Shown in pieces: positions 58,076-64,000 of a stretch of DNA of 64,000 nt; the stretch's first letter is position 1; each line of letters begins with the position of its first letter. The notes under the pieces were generated by a model. It worked only from the letters and a program-made list of their open reading frames with translations, did not search any database and was not told where the DNA came from. The DNA comes from Lingula anatina (taxonomy: Eukaryota > Brachiopoda > Lingulata > Lingulida > Lingulidae): assembly GCF_001039355.2 (NCBI RefSeq), contig NW_019774169.1, forward strand, positions 294,575-358,574. Reading direction: 5' to 3'. The position numbers and the translations under genes are program-made.

Positions 58076-61000
58076 AGAATTCAGAAAAATATTTAAGCAG
58101 TCAGTGTAGTATGTACAACAGTGATACATACAGTACCTGTGCGAATTTGACAAGTTAATTTCCAAAAATATTTCAATTATTATTTGGAGTAGGAAGTTAA
58201 GATATTTACATGATCAGTCTAAGCTGTTAGTATGAGCAGGATAAATTTTCAATAAATAATTGGTTGCACAAAACTGTATCATAAGAGGTACAGAGGCGCG
58301 TGTGTAATTTGAGGTTTAATATCTACAGACATGAAACCTATAATATATCCTCTATAGATGCACCATAGATGTGCTAGCATGTGTAAAGCTGTGGTTGTTC
58401 AGCTGAATACTCATCTATCAGATTAATAGACATAAAGGTATGTAGGCCAGAACATTCCATACACTAGCACATGGGATGTAAGAGCACATGGTGTTGACTG
58501 GTTTATCAGGATTGGTGGGTAAAATGTACAGTTTCATATATAAAGGATGACATAGTGATAACAATGCTGTTGGAGGTGTTCATGGTTTGTGACTGATATT
58601 TATTTGTTTGACCTTATTATCAGAGGTAATTGAAAATTAACGGTTATTAACTAAACCTGTATACAGATACTACTGTGTGGTATGTATGTACATGTATATA
58701 CCACTATGTGCTATTTGTTTGTCTTAATAACTAGCAGTGTAAATAGGTTTTTGCACATGGTTATAAGTTTGAGTTAATGGTAGTAACTGTATTTAGGTAT
58801 TGGTAGTATATGTTATGATATCTGTATCAATGAAGTAGGATATCTACAGTATGTTTGTAGACATACTGTAGATGTTCTGCAGGGCTGGTTAATATTTAAT
58901 ATGTCCAAGATATCTTTTCTTTTATTTGTGGACTTGGTTAAAAAAAAAAAAACATTGTCCCATATTATCACCCTTATTCTTGGCAGTGTGTATTGAAGCA
59001 TAGGTACGTAGTTTGTGCATCTTAACACGTCCATGTAGTTTTGCCCATGAAAAACTGCATGTAGAAGGTAACAGACATCCTGGGGTCACATTTCAGGTGA
59101 CATGTCTCAGGTCTCCCTTTCCCCCATTTTTCAGGTAGGCTGTGCTTTCTTGATGATGATAGTTTATTGAGCACTAAGTGAGGTTTAGTCACATGTACAT
59201 TGTTCTCTTTATGCTCTGCAGTCCTATAATAATTGAAAACATAACTTGAAAAGATGTAGATTAAGTGTTTTAATCAATCTGTTTTTTTCCAGTCAGGAAT
59301 CACGTGTTTGACAGGAAAAAATAAGATATATGTGTTTGTTACCATGTACATAGCACATTAAAAAAAAACATGGTGGAAAGTGGAAGTTTGCTGAGACAGT
59401 GAGTCATATCAAGAAATAAATCAAAGCTATTATATGTTTAATATTTCTAATTGTTATGTCTGAAGTAGTAATATATTGACCAAAAAACATTCAGATATTT
59501 CAAGTGTAAAACATGTTAAATGAATGTTTATTTTCTTTTCACCAAGAAGAATAAGTTAAATATATAAATCTATCAATCAGTAAATAAATTAAGGTTCAGC
59601 TGAATAGTTATAAATAGCAAAATAGGATCAGGAACTAACTGAGGATGTGTCTCCTGAAATGAAAACAGTTCAGGACAGTTCCATGTATACAGGTATTAGG
59701 AAGATAAGAAAAAGTTGCTGACAATAACAACAACTGGCTTACCTACTATAAGTGGTCCGTGTTGATATCTAGATCAATGACCTAGCTGTAATCTACGAAT
59801 GGGACATTGATTAAATAGACTATTGATTTAAGTGGAAAAACAGAAAAATTGATATTTAAAAAAATTTCACAAGGTTACTATGTTGCATTAGCCCTAGTAA
59901 ATCTGAAAAGTGCAGTGTGAAAGTACTTAAGCTTAAAAAATTACTTAGTTGCACCAGAAGAATTGTTTAGGTCATTTTTGGAAATTGTAAATGGTTTGAT
60001 ACCAGTCATTTCCCCAAAGAATTATTTCATAGTACTGCAGGTTCTTTGATGATAATATAAATGCCTTTTGACAAAAACACAGATACTTATTTTGACAAAC
60101 GTAAGAACAGTTTTTGATAAAAAAAATCAATGCACAGTAGTAAGTGTTAGTTGGAAGGAAAAAGCCCAGGCTCTGTTGATACTGGGCAAAGTTTGTATCC
60201 ATGGAGATGTCTGGAGCAAGATGCAATATAAATCAGCATATTTTTTTAAAATGTGAATGTTATTTTCTTACAGTTAGCACTGTGATATAGTACATAATTG
60301 GTGTGTGATACTGCTGTTGTTTTATGAAGATTGCACCTTTATATATGCAGAATAGAAGATAGTAATAATTTTCATAGCTTTTTATTGGGATAATTGAAAT
60401 AACACCAGAGGTGTTGCACATTGAATTTCAGGCAACAGATTCCTACAATTTAATTGAAGGAGTATTTAGACGGAAACGAGATGAAGTTGTTTAAAGATGT
60501 CATTTACCAAACCTGTGTTATGTTTTGCAGATATTTATCTTAATACTTGAATAACACTTGAATTTGGCATCTTGTCTTTCCAGTCCTATGTTCGGAGCGT
60601 TTGACCCAGATGACAAGAACATACAATGATATTGAGGCTGTGACAAGACTACTTGAAGAGGTATACTTCTTACTGTGAACTTCGTTTTCCAAAAGTGACG
60701 TGATATCAAGTTGAAGAGATTCTAAGCATACAATGCATGGTGAATGTTTACCACCATCTGACAGTAAAAAGTTTTTTTCTTCCAAAACCTATGCATTTAA
60801 TATACTTACAAAAGTTTATTGGATACCTGCAACCAAATTAGTAATAAGATATCTTACAGTGTTCTGAATGAACTGAATACAAATCTTCATTTTTCCGCTT
60901 TTTCCCCCCTCACTTACAAAGAAGATGTGATATATGACACAAACTGAAGTTTAGATTTTTTTTTGTAAATGCTATCTCTGTATCATATTAAGTCTGACTA

Positions 61001-63378
61001 AGTGAGACTGCTTTGATTTCATGAGTACAACCACCCTTAATTTTGGCAAATATTCAATGCCAAGAAGAAATAAAGCTTTTTTCCCCAATAAAATAACTAA
61101 AAATCTTTGTAATTTTTCTTTGACATTTAGAATATCCTCTTATTTGTCATGCTACACCTTTTTTTCTTTTCTTGACATTTGCTTGACAAATAATTTTAGA
61201 GAATCCCCATTAGTGTGATTGAAGGAACTGCTGTTTTAATTAGATTTGTGAAATAACAAATGGAGAAAATAGAGAACCTATTAAATTTATTTTCTTGTTT
61301 TTATAGATAATATGTAAATCTGTTTATTTATAGACAGTTTTACATATATTGCTTTTGTTATCATAATAGTCTGCATTTACTTCTAGTTATGAACATTTAT
61401 GATTTAAATTGTATCTTTAAAAATGATAGTGGGATTGTTTACAGTTTGTCAATAAAGTAAATTTGAATAATTTCACTTAAACCCCCAAATGCATTAATTT
61501 GAAAAAATTAATTTTAAAGAATTTATCTTAAAGTTTCAATCATTTGTTTTATATTACAGAAAGAGAGAGATTTGGAGTTAGCAGCTCGTTTAGGTCAGAT
61601 CCTATTAGATGAAAAGAAAGAACTTGCAGCAAAAAATGAGCACTTAGAAGAACAATTGGCTGCTACTATTGAAAAAGTAAGTATACTGTAGATTTGTTGT
61701 TTATTTTGGACTTGATACTTGCATGTAAACAGATTGATAACTGTTGCTTTAGTTCTCGTTTTCTATGTTTTAGTTTTCATTTACCATGATTTGCATCCTA
61801 AAATGTATTTTATTATTATTTTTTTCAAATTGAATTTAATTTTGAAAGTTACAATTGAGAATTTATGAAAAAGATTATTGTAAGTCTGCTGAATTAAAGG
61901 TCCTGTATTGCAGATGTGTTTTTTATGTTAGCTTTTCATATTAGAAAAAAACCTTAAATTCATTATCTTAAGCTAGTCAAATGTTTAAGTAGTTAATAAA
62001 ACAAGCTAAATGTACCTTAGCAAACAGATCTGTCTCGTTTCATGTCACGTGTATCACCAACGTGCTGTGCGTAGGCAATTCTAATCACGCGTAAGTCCTT
62101 GAACCCATTGATTTGTTGGGCGGTTTCTCCAGGCAAGAAAAACACTCAAAAGTAGATGATAAAAAGATGCAAACTCTTGGAAGATTATGGGACTAGTGTT
62201 CCCATAGAAAACACTAAAAAAAAACAAAAAACAAAAACAAATTCAGACAGAAATTTATGTCATATCATTTGACCAACTTGTACATTGAAATAAAATAACG
62301 CAGCATGAGATGGCTCCATGTTGACAGTGGGAGATTGCCAAGGGGGGGGGGGGGTCATTGACGATGTTGTCATGTACACATACAAATTTACCAAACAACT
62401 ATGAGGGTATGGTTCTTTTCTTCCTCTTGCCCCACCCCTCTTCCATGTCCTCCCTTTATTTAAGTACTGATTATGCCAATGACATATCGCCCAGGTCTAA
62501 ATTATTGAGATGACACCAAATATGTGGTGTACCTGACAGCAGTCACGTAGTCCTACGGCTATTAACATATTGATAAGATATAAGATTTCAACTGCCAAAC
62601 TGACCCAGAAAAAAGAATTTGTCTAGTACTGAGGGCACTGAGTATTTAGGGCTTGTGCATTTGTGAAACCTGTTTCTAGATAATTGGACATGTGTCATAA
62701 GAATATGTCTTGAAAGAGAATAGTAGAATTTAAGACAATATATATATATATGAATAAATTTTAAATAATAACTTTAGTAGTGAAACAAAAGTTTTGATGA
62801 GAAACTTTTTGGCAACTAAGTGTTTTTAGGAAAACATGTTTTTGTTTTTTCAAGCTTCTAATGCATGTGTCCCTAAAAGATAGGATGAGAGCAGACATTG
62901 ATAAAAAAATCAAGGCAAAAAGGATGAGGAAAAATGCTAAATCATGCAATTTCAGGCTATTTGATAACTCCATATGGTTCTTTTTACAATCTTGACTAAG
63001 AAATTTGGCAAATATTGGCCAATTATAAAAAAGATAGATGACAGGTTGACCTCATAAGTTTCTTTAGAGAAAGGATTACACCACAAAAATGATAATAATA
63101 ATAATGTACTGATACAGTCTTGTTGATATATCAGGACACTCCAATGTCAGATTGTACTTTTTTTAGTCACAATAGCATTAAGTTAAGGTGGAATTTCCTT
63201 TTAATTTTACTTTGAAATAGGATGATAATAATTATTTCACCCTCCCCTTCCTCTTATTATTACTCTTACTTTTTTTGTTTCAGAACAAACAATTGAGTCA
63301 TGACATTTCTATGAAAGATGACCTCCTGAGGATTTACACTCAAGATGGTGACACAGATTCCAATGGGTGTTCCCCTAC
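36886..63378 (+). CDS. TRAK1: TRAK/Milton mitochondrial trafficking adaptor, 5' part of gene (runs off window)
   Basis: Adaptor that links mitochondria (through Miro) to kinesin-1 and dynein/dynactin. Six exons (36886-36995, 46194-46477, 51447-51650, 60584-60660, 61560-61676, 63284-63378) join with matching phases into 887 nt, about 296 residues, covering the N-terminal HAP1-N/coiled-coil region; the rest (kinesin and Miro binding parts, C-terminus) lies beyond 64000. Family signatures: [59 protein letters not shown] (the CC1-box AAxxG that contacts dynein light intermediate chain), [10 protein letters not shown]. Two alternative first exons (55348, 57798) appear to join at 60584. The symbol marks the family; an invertebrate gene is likely co-orthologous to TRAK1 and TRAK2. 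Confidence 0.92.
37423..37788 (+). mobile_element. TIR element, copy 1 (366 bp)
   Basis: Starts TTAAAAGGATAAAAACTCTG and ends GTTATCCCTTTAA. It aligns across its whole length with the reverse complement of 38739-39075, including words such as TTTCACAATAAA, CAGGGACTAACTTTAAATG and GTTTACTCCAGGAAA. It contains expanded poly-A tracts. Non-autonomous, no ORF. Confidence 0.8.
38231..38342. repeat. 28-bp palindrome followed by (GTCGCC)n repeat
   Basis: ATGTACAGACACA-GA-TGTGTCTGTACAT (38231-38258) is a perfect hairpin with 13-bp arms. About 15 bases later a GTCGCC hexanucleotide run (roughly 38277-38330) begins; the only ambiguous base in the window follows at 38343, consistent with difficult sequencing. 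Confidence 0.88.
38739..39075 (-). mobile_element. TIR element, copy 2 (337 bp)
   Basis: Inverted ends AAAGGGATAATAACTCTTC (from 38741) and the exact reverse complement at 39055-39073. Same family as 37423-37788 but in the opposite orientation about 1 kb away. A related end (CATATGAAGAGTTGTTTCCC then TTTAAC) occurs near 32641, suggesting a further truncated copy. Confidence 0.85.
39859..39934. repeat. 38-bp tandem duplication, two identical copies
   Basis: CTTTGTAAACTTGAGTATTA plus 18 more bases occurs twice head to tail (39859-39896, 39897-39934) without a mismatch, suggesting a recent duplication or an assembly artefact. Confidence 0.93.
42561..42763. repeat. Dispersed repeat, copy 2 (related to 27501-27793)
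   Basis: Begins with the 20-bp palindrome AAATGACTGGCCAGTCATTT (42564-42583) and ends with TATAAGAAGC ... GGGGATTTTCAAACC. Copy 1 at about 27501-27793 has a one-mismatch version of the palindrome (GTGACTGGTCAGTCATTT) and the same end words in the same order, with a diverged middle. Confidence 0.6.
43178..43525. mobile_element. Imperfect inverted-repeat element (about 348 bp)
   Basis: Left side CTGCAGACCAAATATG ... CATAATCCCCTAG and right side (reverse complement) CTGAACCACAGATCAAATATG-like ... CATAATACCCTA are imperfect inverted copies. Inner part has AGATCGATCT palindromes on both sides and the word AGGGGGTAATTAACT. The last word and flanking context recur near 54228-54245, so it is a family. 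Confidence 0.6.
46194..46477 (+). CDS. TRAK1: TRAK exon 2, Thr/Pro-rich and Cys-rich segment
   Basis: Acceptor CATTTTAG before 46194, donor ACAG|GTAAGG after 46477. 94 codons plus split ends: a Ser/Thr/Ala/Pro stretch ([15 protein letters not shown]), then a cysteine cluster ([12 protein letters not shown]), then an acidic part ([16 protein letters not shown]) and ASTLT leading into DVCN of exon 3. Not a recognised TRAK domain; included because the frame and both phases fit. The Cys cluster could bind metal, but that is speculation. Confidence 0.8.
46553..46591. repeat. Perfect 16-bp hairpin with 7-base loop
   Basis: CATGGACATAATGAGA (46553-46568), loop GACTTTT, TCTCATTATGTCCATG (46576-46591). 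Lies 75 bases inside TRAK intron 2, close to the exon 2 donor. Confidence 0.92.
46978..47178. mobile_element. 201-bp fold-back element with 66-bp arms
   Basis: Arms 46978-47043 and 47113-47178 are inverted copies with a handful of mismatches (AATGAAGTAATTTTTCTTCA against AATGAAGTAATTTTCCTTCA; then CAGTCAACAGC, TTTTTACCTCCAAT). A 69-base spacer separates them. Confidence 0.85.
51447..51650 (+). CDS. TRAK1: TRAK exon 3, conserved N-terminal HAP1-N segment
   Basis: Acceptor TCATTTCAG before 51447, donor TTTCG|GTAAGA after 51650. Encodes [37 protein letters not shown] and [13 protein letters not shown], closely matching the TRAK pattern DVCN..DLPEVE..SLLEE...LRADT...[10 protein letters not shown]. 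One leftover G joins exon 4 to give KYF-V-LCSER. Confidence 0.95.
51651..55347. other. TRAK intron between exon 3 and alternative exon A
   Basis: No supported exon. Includes T-rich and (ATT)n runs near 53197-53287 and a second copy of the AGGGGGTAATTAACT family near 54055-54350. Confidence 0.6.
54055..54350. repeat. Related copy of the 43-kb inverted-repeat family
   Basis: Shares ATTCCCAGA..C, AGGGGGTAATTAACT (preceded by GCTGATA here, GCTGTAA at 43 kb) and TTAGATC(A/G)ATCTAA in the same order as 43178-43525, with much divergence elsewhere. Confidence 0.5.
55348..55480 (+). CDS. TRAK1: TRAK alternative first exon A
   Basis: ATG at 55348 (G at -3, G at +4) with in-frame TGA four codons upstream, 44 codons ([20 protein letters not shown], then [20 protein letters not shown]), donor GAAG|GTAGGT after 55480. 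One base (G) is left over, exactly the phase needed for exon 4 at 60584, giving [19 protein letters not shown]. Tyr- and acid-rich; no known domain. The resulting protein would lack exons 1-3. Prediction from sequence only. Confidence 0.6.
57798..57948 (+). CDS. TRAK1: TRAK alternative first exon B
   Basis: ATG at 57798 (A at -3, G at +4) with in-frame TGA two codons upstream, 50 codons ([20 protein letters not shown]...ENSVS), donor AGCG|GTAAGT after 57948. Leftover G gives the phase for exon 4, producing [18 protein letters not shown]. Vertebrate TRAK1 has an isoform whose different N-terminus joins at the same VLCAER position (recalled). The (AT)n tract begins 31 bases after the donor. Confidence 0.68.
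57979..58072. repeat. (AT)n microsatellite, about 94 bp
   Basis: Uninterrupted AT dinucleotides starting 31 bases downstream of the donor of TRAK alternative exon B. Likely highly length-variable; can form a cruciform or hairpin. Confidence 0.95.
58073..60583. other. TRAK intron upstream of common exon 4
   Basis: AT-rich, no exon recognised. Contains a 13-bp-arm hairpin at 58842-58873 (ATCTACAGTATG / CATACTGTAGAT) and a poly-A run near 58940-58952. Confidence 0.6.
60584..60660 (+). CDS. TRAK1: TRAK exon 4, common coiled-coil exon
   Basis: Acceptor TCTTTCCAG before 60584, donor GAG|GTATAC after 60660. Encodes (V)[19 protein letters not shown] then TRLLEE, nearly identical to TRAK LLCAERVGQMTKTYNDID. 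This is the junction into which the three N-termini can splice. Confidence 0.95.
61560..61676 (+). CDS. TRAK1: TRAK exon 5, CC1-box
   Basis: Acceptor ATATTACAG before 61560, donor AAA|GTAAGT after 61676; 39 codons, phase 0 both ends. Encodes [19 protein letters not shown], then [19 protein letters not shown] matches the AAxxG CC1-box shared by dynein adaptors such as BICD2, HAP1 and TRAK. Confidence 0.95.
61677..63283. other. TRAK intron between exons 5 and 6
   Basis: No exon recognised. Contains a poly-G run near 62341-62353 and short AT-rich repeats near 62740-62750 and 63090-63104. Confidence 0.65.
63284..63378 (+). CDS. TRAK1: TRAK exon 6
   Basis: Acceptor TTGTTTCAG before 63284, donor CCTAC|GTAAGT after 63378. 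Encodes [20 protein letters not shown] then a Asp/Ser-rich end ([10 protein letters not shown]), corresponding to TRAK LRHELSMKDELLQFY...E.ESVCSTPL. Confidence 0.93.
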
Positions 63379-63994
63379 GTAAGTTTGCTTAAATAGTGTT
63401 TGTCATCATCTTAATTTGCAAAAGATTGTTGTCTTTTGTGGTGTTTGTAAATGAAAAGTGTCCCACTTAGCATCAGCAGTATAAAAAACTACATTGAAGG
63501 ATTTCTTTTGCAGGATAATGCTACACAGTGAATCCAGCAGTTAAAACAGGGCTTCTATTTATTTGCAAATTTTATACATGGCACCCCAGCTTTTGCATTC
63601 AGAGTAGACTTAAATGTATGCAGTTTATATTTTATTAGAATTTGCCTGACATACTTGTCAAGATTCATTCCACTGGTGTATGTTTACTGAAACTATCTTT
63701 CGAAGACATAAATATTAGCACTGATAAGGTGTTGTGAACCTAGTAAAAGATATTCTAGACAAAGATGTATTTTTCTGGTCATCATCACATCCTATTGCTA
63801 TCATTACATCAAACAAATCTTTGTTTGTTGAGTACTTAGTCAAGATGTCGGCATTTTTTTCTTACATCATGATCTGACTGCCCCTAGATATAGGCTCAAT
63901 GTTAGGTATTGTCTTAGGCAAGAGGTGTTTGAATTTAAAACCTGTTAAAAGGTTGAGATAAGAAAAGGTTTAATGTCCTTAAACTACATTTCAG

Positions 63995-64000
63995 GTTTAG
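63995..64000 (+). CDS. TRAK1: Probable start of TRAK exon 7 (cut by window end)
   Basis: ACATTTCAG at 63986-63994 is followed by GTTTAG at the window edge. With two bases carried from exon 6 it reads T-F-(R/S), which suits the CSTPL(K/R) position of TRAK. Only six bases are visible. Confidence 0.4.
   Translation, partial: V

Noticed and set aside
57749-58165. 138-codon minus-strand ORF with a long Ile-Tyr run
   Set aside because: Produced by the (AT)n tract and the antisense of TRAK alternative exon B.

Overview
This is an AT-rich, intron-rich animal (metazoan) genomic window. Both genes have GT-AG introns of roughly 0.2 to 9 kb, and the non-coding DNA is full of short simple repeats and small inverted-repeat elements. 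It looks like a marine invertebrate, possibly a mollusc or other lophotrochozoan, but the species cannot be fixed from sequence alone. A single ambiguous base at 38343, beside a GTCGCC repeat, shows this is assembled sequence.

Two protein-coding genes lie head to head. The minus-strand gene (start codon 23437, stop 4867) is a complete SLC4-family anion exchanger of the AE1/2/3 type. I could chain 24 coding exons by splice sites with every phase matching. They give a predicted 1378-residue protein with a long charged N-terminal region, the band 3 cytoplasmic domain and the full membrane transport domain. A 27-base in-phase microexon (11977-12003) may be an optional cassette. The 3' UTR and flank lie at 1-4866. 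Non-coding 5' exons and the promoter probably lie between 23.5 and 32 kb.

The plus-strand gene is the 5' part of a TRAK/Milton (HAP1-N family) mitochondrial trafficking adaptor. Recognisable exons run from 36886 to 63378, and a probable next exon begins at 63995 and runs off the window. The most notable result is that it appears to have three alternative N-termini. Besides the long form (exons at 36.9, 46.2 and 51.4 kb), two further ATG exons at 55348-55480 and 57798-57948 each have an in-frame upstream stop. Both end in the same splice phase (one leftover G) as exon 3, so all three can feed the common coiled-coil exons from 60584 on.

The intergenic and intronic DNA carries several short non-autonomous transposon-like elements with inverted ends: a pair of about 313 bp fold-back elements at 25.0 and 26.4 kb; elements at 28.1, 31.9 and 33.5 kb; an oppositely oriented pair at 37.4 and 38.7 kb; a fold-back at 47.0 kb; and a family shared between 43.2 and 54.1 kb. 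No tRNA, rRNA, CRISPR or prokaryotic feature was seen. Together the genes cover bicarbonate/chloride transport at the membrane and motor-driven organelle transport; nothing in the sequence suggests they act in one pathway.
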